From: Manihot esculenta
Taxonomy: Eukaryota; Streptophyta; Magnoliopsida; Malpighiales; Euphorbiaceae
Direction: 5' to 3'
Assembly: GCF_001659605.2 (NCBI RefSeq)
Contig: NC_035167.2
Coordinates: forward strand, 4,340,001-4,404,000
Length of the DNA stretch: 64,000 bases
Shown: piece after piece, positions 1 through 10,984 of the stretch
Numbering within the stretch: the first letter of the stretch is position 1
Layout: every line of letters starts with the position of its first letter
Position numbers and translations under genes: made by a program
Notes under the pieces: generated by a model
Told to the model about the DNA's origin: nothing
Databases searched by the model: none
The model's input: only the letters and a program-made list of their open reading frames with translations

Positions 1-2088
1 CGGCCGCCGAACATTGGATGGTTTAGGGGGGCAAGTTAGGCTTCCGATAGTCTCAAAGGTTTGGCCGCCGAACCTCATGTTCGGTCGCCGAACTTGCATG
101 AGATGTGGGGGCACGTTCGGCTGCCGAAAGGTGGTCTGCCAGCCCTATATAAGAGCTCCATGGCCGAAACGGGCGAGTTTTCTCCCCATTTTTTGCCACG
201 GTGAGTTCATGCTCTCCTTTGGTTCGTTTTTGATGTTTTTCCTCCGATCTTTCATGTTTTAACAAGCTTTATGTTGATTTGAAGAGATTTGAGTAAAAAG
301 AGCAAGTTTTGGAACTTGGAGACCAAAGAGCGGATCTCTCCCATTTCCGAGTCGGATCGTCTCTCCTCTCGTTCTTCAAGAGGTAAGAGTAGATCCATAG
401 TTCCTTTCATGTTTTAAGTAAGTTTTATGAAGTTTCTTGGGGTAGAAATGCATGTGTAGGTTTATGTGAAGTTTATGGGTTTACTGTGCGTTTATGAACA
501 ATGTATGTTGGATATGCATGTTTGATGTGTTGTAGATGGGGTTTAGGATAGTTTGAAGCCCCTAGGAGCTTGTATGCTTGAGTATGCATGTTGTAGAATA
601 GGAAAATGCATGATTGAATGAGTTGGGAGGCGTTTATGCATGTTGAGCTGAGTTTCTGCCCTTTTGGGAGAAACTAGGTTCGGCAGCCGAAGGTTCTTTC
701 GGCCGCCAAACCTGCCTGTGGTAGCATGAATCGGCTGCCGAATCCTGCCCCCGAAAGATGACTTTCGGCTCTGGAAGGGACTTTCGGCCGCCGAAGGTGC
801 CGCCGAACATGCATGAGTTTCGTCTCTAGAGGGAACCTTCGGCCGCCGAAAGTGCCGCCGAAGGTGCAGGACTTTCGGCTCTGGAGGGCCTTTCGGCCGC
901 CGAACCTGCCGCCGAAAGTGCCCTGTTCAGCCCTCCTTTGCATGCTTTCTATGGATGTTTAAGGTGTTTTAGGGGGTTTTTGGGGAGTATTTTTTAGAGT
1001 CATGTTCATAGATGTTTGGTCCCTCATTTGAGTCCACCTGTGTAGGTTCGGACCCGAGGAACCGAGGACCCCAGCAGTGAGTCAGCTGCCCCAGTGTCAG
1101 GTCTGAGCTAACCAGAGGTGAGTGGAATAACTCTTTATGTTTTAAAGTAAATAATAAATGTTTCAGCATGATTCATGCATCACGATTGCCATGAGATATA
1201 ATAGGTTGTTGCATTAGAATCCACGAATATGTTGCACTGCATTCTTGGTTGTAGATGTGGGTGAATGCTGTATGATCCAATTAGTCCCTGAGGAAAGACC
1301 AGGACCCCATTCTACGGCCTGGCACGGTATGGAACGTGAAGACCAGGTGCCAGATGAGGCCCTGGGACAATGGTAAGTAATGTTATGATATGACAGGAAG
1401 ACCAGGACCCTATTCTACGGCCTGGCACAGATATGATGCTAGGACTATTTGGTGACAGGTTCACCCTTGATGTGAATTGTTTGTGATGTGACGCATTTCA
1501 TGAAAGCATGAACGTTAATATATGTTTTTACTTTTCTGCTCACTGGGCTCTAGTAGCTCACCCCTCTCCCTTAACCCCCAGGTTTGCAGGTACAGGGTAG
1601 ACCAGGAGGTCAGCAAGAGTAGAGCCTTGATGCATGAAATAGATAGTTGTGGACATGAATATGATGTAATATAAAAGTATAGTATAAGAAATGTTATGTA
1701 ACGATGTTTATGGATGTTAGAGTTGTGCTTGACCATAGTATGATGTAAATCCCTTTTAGTACATGATCCTAGATGTGTAATGATGCTTATATAAACCAAA
1801 CTCAATACATGTTATGTCACTCCATGGGAGCATCGATGAGACTCCAAGGAGGGGTTAATGTTTATGATCATATTTATCTCTAGTGCATGCACAGGTTGAG
1901 TTTGATGAATGAATGAAAGAATGAATGAATGACCATTAAGAAAAGTTCAAAATTTTTATGTATGTTGTTGATCATGTATGGGATTAAACAGGTTCACAGG
2001 TTGAATGTTAGGCTTGCTACGGGTCCCGGCGGCTTTATGCCGACCTGGATCCTAGCCCCGGTAGCGGTCCGATTTTCGGGTCGTTATA
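1..2088 (+). repeat. LTR of the chromovirus family, cut by window start
   Basis: This belongs to the same LTR family as the LTRs of elements B and E. It carries the TTCGGC/GCCGAA palindromes (e.g. around 60-130 and 670-920), a TATA-like 'ctatataag' near 144-152, the splice-donor-like 'aagaggtaag' near 380, the 'agaccaggacccc...cggcctggcac' subrepeats (about 1300-1435) and the conserved 3' tail ending near 2088. The usual end GTTACA is mutated to GTTATA. The left end lies outside the window, so it could be a solo LTR or the 3' LTR of an element. Downstream it abuts array-unit DNA without a PBS, so it is not a 5' LTR in this orientation. Confidence 0.85.
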
Positions 2089-3245
2089 TTACTTCAATAG
2101 CACATCTCCTCTTTACATTTCTTTGAATTGCAACTCCCTCCCATCTTAAAGTTGATTTTTTTTTATTTTAACAAATTATTTTTATATAATTTTTTTAATT
2201 CTTTTTTATTCTATATAATTTTTTTCCTCTCTTAAACTAGGCTTATATAAAATTAGATTAGGCTTCACATTCCATTTAGATAAATTTACTATTTATCTAA
2301 ATTAACTTGTTTGAACTAATTAAGTTCCAACAAAAAATCCTACTGTTCTTAATATATCATAATATAAATCTGAATTGTAATTATGAATAATATTTGTGTG
2401 TCATTTGTCCAACACAATAATATTGTTAGCGCTCAACAAATTATGTGCACCTTGATGTGGATAATATTTTGGAAATTCAAGCGTGAATAAAATTTTTTTA
2501 AGTATATTTTTCCATCATTTATCATGGTATTTGAAATATCTCATTCATATTATATATATATCTATATATATGCTTAAAGTAAGAGTGCTATAATCTTTCT
2601 TTTTTAACTATTTGTACAATGTATTTTATCGGTTAATATTTTGTATATAAAGGTGATATTTTATCGGTTAATATTCTATATATAAAGTTGATTCAGTTTA
2701 TTTGTTTGATTTTGGGTATGATTGTAATCAACCTTATTAAATAGTTTATAATCCAAAGCACTTTCAAACAAAATAACAAAAAGAAGTACCAAACTTAAAA
2801 ATAAATGTTGTTGTTAATTAAAAAATTCATAATGTTTGTAATGTTTGATGTTATAAATTACTGAAATTAGACATTGTTGATGCCCTAAAATTAAAAAATT
2901 TATACATTTTATTCTCAAATCTAATTTTGTTTAATCAATAATTTTAATTAAATTACTAGTTCAGAGATAAAATCACAAGTTACATTTTTATATTTTTTTA
3001 TTAGAATTAAATATTAAGTTTGAGCTGCTTATACGACTTATAGGATTATCTCTCTATAGAGCTCTCAGTTATACTCAGCTCTTATACCCTTTTGAATAAA
3101 AAAAAGGAATATTATAGAACAATAACAATAATTATAAGAATTTGTTGATGCTACTATATTTATACACATACACATTACATTCATAAATTATAATGGAAAG
3201 CAAAAGTTTTAAATTAGAAATTATAAATACAAAATAATTTAATAC
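2089..3245. repeat. Rearranged fragment of the 4.5-kb array unit
   Basis: This AT-rich stretch has no gene. It is made of three blocks that all recur in the tandem array at 40886-60485. About 2089-2375 matches the reverse complement of about 44160-44445. About 2376-2945 matches 42690-43250 in direct orientation. About 2950-3240 matches 44700-45010 in direct orientation. Relative to the array one block is inverted and about 0.9 kb is missing. A short direct duplication (about 36 bp, sharing 'ttttatcggttaatatt') occurs near 2624-2690. The fragment is more diverged from the array than array units are from one another. Confidence 0.75.
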
Positions 3246-3330
3246 TAATTTCCCTCTGTGGTCCTTCTGTGTCTCGATGCTCTCGCATTTTTCTCTTTCT
3301 TAAACCTAACTTCTTCTTTTCCCTTCCTCC

Positions 3331-4450
3331 ATGGAAGACAATCTACGTCAATTGACTATTGATGAAGAAGAAGATGTTGTTATCCCTATTAAGAGCTCCT
3401 GAGATATTTCGATCATCACTTATGATTTCTATATGGTGGAGATGTTTCTCACATATAATTCAAATCAATTTTCAGAATATGCAGACCTCTTTGGCAGATT
3501 TATGGCATCCTTTAGAGGAGATATCTATTATGGAATTAGAGGGTATTTTAATAATGTTGATTTTGAAAATATAGTGAATGGAGGCTCTTGGTTGTATAAT
3601 CGATTCTTGCTTGTTTGGAAGGAGATACAAGGTAATGAAAATCCTCTCCATATCCCTCTAACTCAATCTGATTTTTGGATTCTAGTTAAAGACCTCCCTT
3701 CTAGTTATTATAATGAGATATTGGCTAAATTGGTTGGAGATTTTGTTGGCCACTATAAAGAGTATGATATGAAAAATGCTTCAGCTATGTCGCCGGGCCC
3801 TATGAGAGTTAAAGTTTGTTTGGACATTTGGCAACCTTTGAAACGGCGGAAGAAGTTGTTGGAGATGATGATACTGTGTTTACTGTGAAGTTTCAATATG
3901 AAAAGCTGACTATTTTTTGCTATCTATGTGGGAAACTGGGTCATGTGGAGGCTTTCTGTGACTTGTGGTTGAGGTTGAAGAAAGAAGATATCAAATTTGG
4001 TTGGGGTGATTTCCTCAGAGAACATGTTCGCTCGAATCAGAGACCGACAAGCCTGTGGCTGCGTGATTCCGGCAATTATGCTCCACCAGGATTTGAGGAG
4101 GATTGGCATCAATTAGCAATTTTGAAAATACTAATTTGGCATCACATAATAGGCAATTCTCCTTATTTGGCAAAAGTCAACCCATTGTAAATAAGGAGAC
4201 TGAGGACCATATTATGGACATGGACAAGAATTCTGTGGGCCAAGGCAATTCTGATAAGCTTGATGAGGAGATTGCAGCCCGAATAAATGATGATGCTAAA
4301 AAAAGGCCAAGAAACACTAAACATAATGTTGTTACAGGTTTTCCTTCCTCTCAACAGGATGCCTCTAACAACACCCCTGTGAATGTTAATTTGTCAGGTA
4401 ACAGTGAAGCGGCTCATCCCATCAAAAGTTGGGATAACCGAAAGCAATGA
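3331..4450 (+). pseudogene. LINE ORF1 (DUF4283 and CCHC zinc knuckle), broken
   Basis: The ORF1 protein of plant LINEs binds RNA. The likely start is the ATG at 3331, because the reading frame continues in the same phase into the DUF4283-like region (3433-3888, with the typical 'DFWILVKDLP' block). A TGA near 3400 interrupts the N-terminus, and a frameshift near 3815-3890 moves the frame to 3816-4190. That part holds a CCHC-type knuckle (F-CYLCGKLGHVEAFC, near 3925-3960). A second frameshift near 4105-4190 leads to the 4103-4450 segment, a polar tail. The stop TGA (4448-4450) overlaps the ATG of ORF2 (4447-4449) as ATGA. It is non-functional as it stands. Confidence 0.75.
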
Positions 4451-5838
4451 TCGTCTTGTGTTGGAACTGCCGAGGACTCGACAATCCTCGGACAATTAAT
4501 GCATTGAAGGATTTAGTTACCAGTTACAAGCCGAACATTTTATTTTTGATGGAAACAAAAGCTCTTAGTTCTCGTATGGAATTTTTTTCATAATTTTTTT
4601 TATTTTGATGGTTGCTTCTCAGTCAATAGACAAGGATTGGGAGGAGGCCTTTTGTTAATGTGGAAGAGTCATATATCGATTTCTGTGGTTGGCTTTTCTT
4701 TAAATTTTATTGATTCGGTTGTTTCAGAAAGTAATGTTCAATGGAGGTTTACTGGTTTTTATGAGTTTCCAAAATCGCAACGATGACGTCAATCTTGGAA
4801 CCTTATTCAAGCTTTATCTTGTAGAGCTCTCTTCCGTGGCTTTGTTCGGGAGACTTTAATGATTTATGCTCGAGAAATGAGAAAGAAGGAGGAGCAACTT
4901 TGCCAAATTATCTTATGAAGGGGTTTAGACAGGCACTTGAGGATAGTAATCTTATTCAAATACCCATTGTTGGCTCTTTCTTCACAAGGGAGAAGGGCAG
5001 GGAGTCGAATAATCTGGTTAGAGAGAAGCTTGATAGAGCCCTTGCTACTGAGGACTGGGCTCATAAATTCACTAATGTTGTCTGCTCGGTTGTTCATGTT
5101 TTTAGATCATATCACAAACCGTTGGTGATTAATACAGCTCCTAAGGATAATAGGGGAGATAGAAGGAGATTTTGATTTGATAATGCATGGTAATGTGATG
5201 AGGGTCTGGCTGAGGTTGTTAAAGGAGCTTGGGTTAATTCTATACCATGCAACCTTTTGATGAAACGTGATGATTTAGTTTCTGCTCTTTCGTTGTGGAG
5301 TAGGAGTAGAAATAGGGAGTTTTGGCAAAAGAAGAAGACTATACTGAGATTATTGGATAATGGGCCCAGTACTGTTTCTCACGCCTCTTTAAAGGAAGAT
5401 TGGAATCGTCTCCTTAAGCAGGAGGAAGCTAGACTTAAACAGCAGGCAAAGTGCTTTTGGCTTAAAAATGGTGACCGAAATACAAAATTTTTTCATGCAC
5501 AAATTAATGGTAGACGAAGAATGAACCGTATTTCTAAATTAAAGGAGTCATCGGGTACCTGGATTGAGGATGAGTAGGAAATTAAAAATCACGTTCTGCA
5601 TTATTTCCAGTCTATTTTTTATGGTGGTTCTATGGATTGTGAACGGATTTTTGAGTTGGTGCCGCCCTTGATTAGTGATGTCGATAATGCTGATCTGTAT
5701 GCTCTTTTTTCAAATGAGGAATTTAGAGTTGTTGTTTTTCATATGCATCCAGACAAGGCACCTGGGCTAGATGGGTTAAATCCTACATTTTACTAGAGAT
5801 TTTGGCACTTGATTGGCAATGATGTTTCCTATGGTTGT
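4447..5838 (+). pseudogene. LINE ORF2 N-terminal part: AP-like endonuclease, broken
   Basis: This is the endonuclease region of a plant LINE ORF2, which nicks target DNA for target-primed reverse transcription. It starts at the ATG at 4447 with the typical WNCRGL motif, followed by a LFLMETK block (catalytic Glu). A frameshift near 4588 and others follow. A GDFND-type motif is legible near 4848-4865. The linker before the RT (5257-5577) holds the conserved WLKNGDRNTKFFH block, then a TAG at 5575-5577. The block 'DKAPGLDGLNP' (about 5752-5787) marks the start of the RT domain. The frame is then cut by solo LTR A at 5839 and resumes at 32695. Confidence 0.75.
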
Positions 5839-8018
5839 TGTAATACTCGGCTAGACTCCGGTATCAGAATTCCTATCATCCGGTGGGATCCCGGATGTCA
5901 GAAGCCTCTAGAAGGGTAAAATCATGTTTTCATAAAATGTTTTAATGTATTTGATGATTTGAAGTAAGAAGGAAAATGAGTTTTGAAAGGAAAAGACCAA
6001 GGAGACATTTCCAGGTTCGGCCGCCGAACCTCAAGTTCGACCGCCGAACGTGGAATGGTTTAGGGGGGCAAGTTAGGCTTCCGAAAGTTTCAAAGGTTTG
6101 GCCGCCGAACCTCATGTTCGGCCGCCGAACTTGCATGAGTTTTGGAAGCACTTTAGGCTGCCGAAAGGTGGTCTGCCAGCCCCTATATAAGAGCTCCATG
6201 GCCGAAACGGGCGAGTTTTCTCCCCATTTTCGGCCACGGTGAGTTCTTGCTCTCCCATGGTTCATTTTAGATGTTTTTCCTTCGATCTTTCGTGTTTTAA
6301 CAAGCTTTATATTGATTTGAAGATATTTGAACAAAAGAGCGAGTTTTGGAAGCTTGGAGACCAAAGAGTTGAGATCTCTCCCATCTCCAAGTTGGATCGT
6401 CTCTCCTCTCGTTCTTCAAGAGGTAAGAGTAGATCCATAGTTCCTTTAATGTTTTAAGTAAGTTTTATGAAGTTTCTTGGGGTAGAAATGCATGTGTAGG
6501 TTTATGTGAAGTTTATGGGTTTACTGTGCGTTTATGAATAATATATGTTGGATATGCATGTTTGATGTGTTGTAGATGGGGTTTAGGATAGTTTGAAGCC
6601 CCTAGGAGCTTGTATGCTTGAGTATGCATGTTCTAGAATAGGAAAATGCATGATTGAATGAGTTGGGAGGCATTTATGCATGTTGAGCTGAGTTTCTGCC
6701 CTTTGAGAAGAACTCAGGTTTGGCAGCCGAAGGCTCTTTCGGCCGCCGAACCTGCCTTTGATAGCATGTATCGGCTGCCGAATCCTGCCCCCGAAAGTGG
6801 ACTTTCAGCTCTGGAAGGGAGTTTCGGCCGCCGAAGGTGCCGCCGAACATGCATGAGTTTCGTCTCTGGAGGGAACCTTCGGCCGTCGAAAGTGCCGCCG
6901 AAGGTGCATGACTTTCGGCTCTGGAGGGCCTTTCGGCCGCCGAACCTGCCGCCGAAAGTGCCCTGTTCAGCCCTACTTTGCATGATTTATGTGATTGTTT
7001 CAAGGTGTTTTAGGGGGTTTTTGGGGAGTATTTTAGAGTCGTGTTTATGTATGTTAGATCCCTCATTTGAGTCCACCTGTGTAGGTTCGGACCTAAGGAA
7101 CCGAGGACCCCAGCAGTGAGTTCTGCTGCTTCTGAGTCTGTTAGAGCTTCAGCTAGAGGTGAGTGGAATACCTTATTTCGTTTCAAAGTAAATAAATAAA
7201 TTCTGAGCATGATACATGCATCATGAATGCCATGAGATATACTAGGGTGCTTGCATTAGAATTCACGAATATGTTGCATTGCATAATATGTTGTTGATGT
7301 GGATGAATGTTGGATGATCCTTTAGCCGCACTACGTTATGATATGATGTGATACGGTATGAAAGACCAGTGAGGCCCATTCTACGCCCCTGGCATATTGG
7401 AATGTTATGTTATGAATATAATGTAAGAGAAAGACCAGTGAGGCCCAGTCTACGCCCCTGGCACTATTGGAATGAGTAGTGGGCTATTGGTGATAAGTTC
7501 ATCCTTGATGTGAATTGTTTGTGATATGTTGCATTTCATGAAAGCATGAAATATAAATTGAATGTTTAATTATTCTGCTCATTGGGCTTTATAGCTCACC
7601 CCTCTCCCTTAACCCCCAGGTTTGCAGGTACAGGGTAGACCAGGAGGTCAGCAGGAGTAGAGTCATGTGTTATGTAATAGCTAGATGTGGACATGAATAT
7701 GATGTAATGTAAAAGTATAGTATAGAAATGTAATGTAATAATGCTTATGGAAGTTTAGAGTTGTGCTTGACCATAGTATGTGTTAATCCCTTTTTAGTAC
7801 ATGATCTCAAATGTTTAATGATGATTATGGAAAATCAAACTTAATGTATGTATGTTACCCCATTGGAGCATTGTTGAGGACTCCAGTGTGGGTTGATGAT
7901 TATGATTATGTATAGTACATGCACAGGTTGAGTTTGGTGAATGAATGAAAGAAAAGTTCAAAATTTTTATGTATGTTGTTGATCATGTATGGGATTAAAC
8001 AGGTTCACAGGATGAATG
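5839..8018 (+). repeat. Solo LTR A, 5' portion (interrupted by element B)
   Basis: The LTR begins TGTAATACTCGG at 5839 and is interrupted at 8018 by element B; its last 81 bp follow B's target duplication at 32609-32689 (ending GTTACA). The rejoined LTR would be about 2.26 kb, matching the family. The 5-bp repeat GTTGT at 5834-5838 and 32690-32694 is its TSD, and the LINE reading frame continues across it. No internal region remains, so this is a solo LTR from intra-element recombination. It contains the palindrome clusters (6015-6130, 6720-6960), a TATA-like 'tatataagag' near 6184 and the donor-like and acceptor-like sites seen in the other copies. Confidence 0.9.
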
Positions 8019-10313
8019 TGTAACGACCCGAAAATCGGACCGCTACAGGCACTAGGATCCAGGTCGACTTAAGGCCGCCGGGACCCGTAGCAAGCCTAAC
8101 ATACATCCTGTAAACCTGTTTAATCCCATACATGATCAACAACATACATAAAAATTTTGAACTTTTCTTTTACCAAGCTCAACCTGTGCATGCCCATAAA
8201 CATATACATAAACATAAACCCCACACTGGAGCTCTCATCAAATGCTCCAATGGGGCATCTCATCATACACAAGCTTGGTAGAACATAAGCATCATAAAAC
8301 ATAGATCATGTTTACAAAAGGGATTTCTATACAAACTCGGTCAAGCACAACTTCTAAACCTCAATATCATTTTTACATAACATAGCTGTTCATAACTTTA
8401 CATCATTTTACAATTTATCATGTCCACATTCTATCTATTACATACACATGACTTCATTCATCTCGACTTCTCTGCCTAGCCCGTACCTGCAAACCTGGGG
8501 AATTAGGGAGAGGGGTGAGCTACTAGAGCCCAGTGAGCAGAATAATAAAAAACATTATATTATCATTTCATGCTTTCGTGGAATGCATCACATCACAAAC
8601 ATATCACATCAAGGATGAACTTGTCACCAGTAGCCCTCTACATATCCAATAGTGCCAGAACGTAGAATGGGTCCTGGTCTTTCCCTTACATAGCATAACA
8701 TAACATTCCAATGTGCCAGAATGTAGAATGGGTCCTGGTCTTTCTCTTACATAGTGCCAGCGAACGTAGAATGGGTCCCACTGGTCTTTCCTTTCCATAC
8801 CGTACATATCATATCGTCACATCATAGGTCGAGGGCTATGGATCATCCAACGTTCATCCACATCAACAACAAAATATGCAATGCAACATATTCGTGAATT
8901 CTAATGCAAACAACCTAGTATATCTCATGGCATTAATGATGCGTGAATCATGCTAAAAGTCCATTATTTGCTTTAAAATGTAATGAGTTATTTCACTCAC
9001 CTCTGGATAGCTCTGACCAGACACTGGAGCAGCTGACTCACTGCTGGGGTCCTCGGTTCCTCGGGTCCGAACCTACACAGGTGGACTCAAATGAGGAACC
9101 AAACATACATGAACATAACTCTAAACTACTCCCCAAAAACCCCCTACAACATCATGAAACAATCATAGAAATACATGCAAAGGAGGGCTGGACAGGGCAC
9201 TTTCGATGGCAGGTTCGGCGGCCGAAAGTCCCTCCAGAGCCGCAAATTAGGCAGGTTCGGCGGCACCTTCGGCGGCCGAAACTCCCAGACAGAGACGAAA
9301 CTCATGCATGTTCGGCGGCACTTTTGGCGGCCGAAACTACCCTCCAGAGACGAAAGTCCTCTTTCGGGGGCAGGCTTCGGCAGCCGAAGGCTGCCTCCAC
9401 AAGCGGGTTCGGCGGCCGAACTTGAGTTTCTCCAAAGTGGCAGAAACTCAGCTCCAACATGCACAAACGCCTCCCAAACCTTTCAAACATGCATAAACCT
9501 ATTCTACAACACTCCCAATCATACACAAACAAGCATACAAGTTCATAGGGGTCTCAAACTAGCCTAAACCCCAACTACAACACATCAAACATACCCACAT
9601 TGCTCATGAACACACATTAAACCCATAAACTCAAAACAACCTAAACATGCATTTCTACTCCATAAACTTGTATAAAACTTGTTTAAAACACATCATAAGC
9701 TAGAGATCGACTCTTACCTCTTGAAGATCGAGAGTAGAGGCGATCTAACTTGGAGTTGGGAGAGATTTAGCTCCTTGGGTCTCCAAGCTCAAAACTTGTT
9801 CTTTTGCTCAAAAATCTTCAAAACAAAGTGAAAACTAGTGAAAATCGTGAAAGATTTGAAGGAAGAAACTCAAGATCGGTGAGGGGCGGTGGAGAGCTCA
9901 CCTTGGCCGAAAATGGGGGAAAAGCTCGCCCGTTTTCGGCTAAGGGACCCCTTTATTGGTGGCTGGCCAGGCAACATTCGGGAGCTGAACGTGCCTCCGC
10001 ATGCATGCCATGTTCGGCGGTCGAACATGAGGTTCGACGGCCGAACCTAGACTTCCCTCGCTTATGCTTTCGGGGGCCTAAAGCACTCCCAAAGTGCATG
10101 CATGTTCGGCGGCCGAACTTGAGGTTCGGCGGCCGAACCTGAGTTTTCCTCCAAGGCTATTTTCATGCAAAAACTCATTTCTTTCTTGATAAAAAACATA
10201 AAACACATTAAAACATTTTATAAAACATGGTTTTACCCTTCTAGAGATCTCCGACACCCGAGATTCCACCGGACGGTAGGAATTCCGATACCGGAGTCTA
10301 GCCGGGTATTACA
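8019..10313 (-). repeat. Element B 3' LTR
   Basis: In plus-strand reading it runs from TGTAACGACCC at 8019 to GGGTATTACA at 10313, i.e. TG...CA on the minus strand. It holds palindrome clusters near 9205-9425 and 10010-10140 and 'agaccagga...ggcac' subrepeats near 8650-8795. The TATA position reads 'ctttattggt' (about 9951-9960), a mutated TATA compared with the 5' LTR. The bounding PPT is at 10314-10326. Confidence 0.92.
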
Positions 10314-10326
10314 TTCTCCCCCCCTT
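10314..10326 (-). other. Polypurine tract of element B
   Basis: On the minus strand this is AAGGGGGGGGAGAA-like, directly abutting the 3' LTR. It is the plus-strand DNA primer site in reverse transcription. The same tract precedes the 3' LTR of element E. Confidence 0.8.
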
Positions 10327-10421
10327 AAGAACATTCATCCCCGAATGTTCACCAAACAATACATAGCATGGCATACACATAACATACATGCAAAGCACAT
10401 AAAACTCACAAGGAACTAACC

Positions 10422-10736
10422 TTAGAAAAGATAAGGGTATTGCTGGAGCATGGACTCCCGTGTCTCCCAAGTGCATTCTTCCAAGTTGTGGTGGTTCCAC
10501 AGGACTTTCACCATCGGGATTTTCTTGTTTCTCAGCTTCCTGATCTGAGTGTCTATGATTCGTACTGGCTGCTCAACATAAGTGAGATCTTCTTGGATCT
10601 CCACATCAGGCTCACTAAGAACCTTGCCCGGATCTGACACAAACTTCCTCAACATGGAAACATGGAAAACCGGATGGATTCTTTCCATTAAAGCAGGTAA
10701 ATCCAGCTTGTACGACACATTCCCTATCTTTTGCAA
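10422..10736 (-). pseudogene. Element B integrase C-terminus with chromodomain
   Basis: This frame carries the end of the polyprotein: the 'KLDLPALMERIHPVFHVSMLRKFV' region of the integrase C-terminus, then a chromodomain-like end (RKLRNKKIP, VKVLWNHH, CTWETRE, YPYLF). Chromodomains of chromoviruses steer integration towards marked heterochromatin. It is separated from the preceding piece by a 1-nt deletion near 10740-10746, where E has an extra T. Confidence 0.8.
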
Positions 10737-10737
10737 G

Positions 10738-10984
10738 ATTTCAAGGGTCCGATGTATCGTGGGGCTAGTTTACCTTTCTTCCCAAAGCGAACCACTCCTT
10801 TCATAGGAGACACCTTGAGCAATACCAGATCCCCTTCCTGAAACTCTACTTGCCTTCTGCGGATGTCTGCATAACTCTTCTGTCTGCTTGCAGCAGTCTT
10901 GATCCTTTCTCTGATTATGGGTACCACCCTACTGGTGATCTCTACAAGCTCAGGCCCTGCCAAGGCCTTTTCTCCAACCTCTTC
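10738..10984 (-). pseudogene. Element B integrase fragment between LTR C and a frameshift
   Basis: This continues B's integrase after the LTR C insertion, with 'AGPELVEITSRVVP' and 'FQEGDLVLLKVSPMKG' matching E at 25700-25860. The upstream part of the domain lies at 13270-13446 across the inserted LTR. The reading frame is lost near 10740. Confidence 0.8.

Noticed and set aside
9144..9567. Many overlapping ORFs in both strands with FGGR/RRPN/AAEP-like repeats in every LTR
   Set aside because: They follow from the TTCGGC/GCCGAA palindromes, which stay open in several frames at once. They differ between LTRs and have no conserved start or domain.
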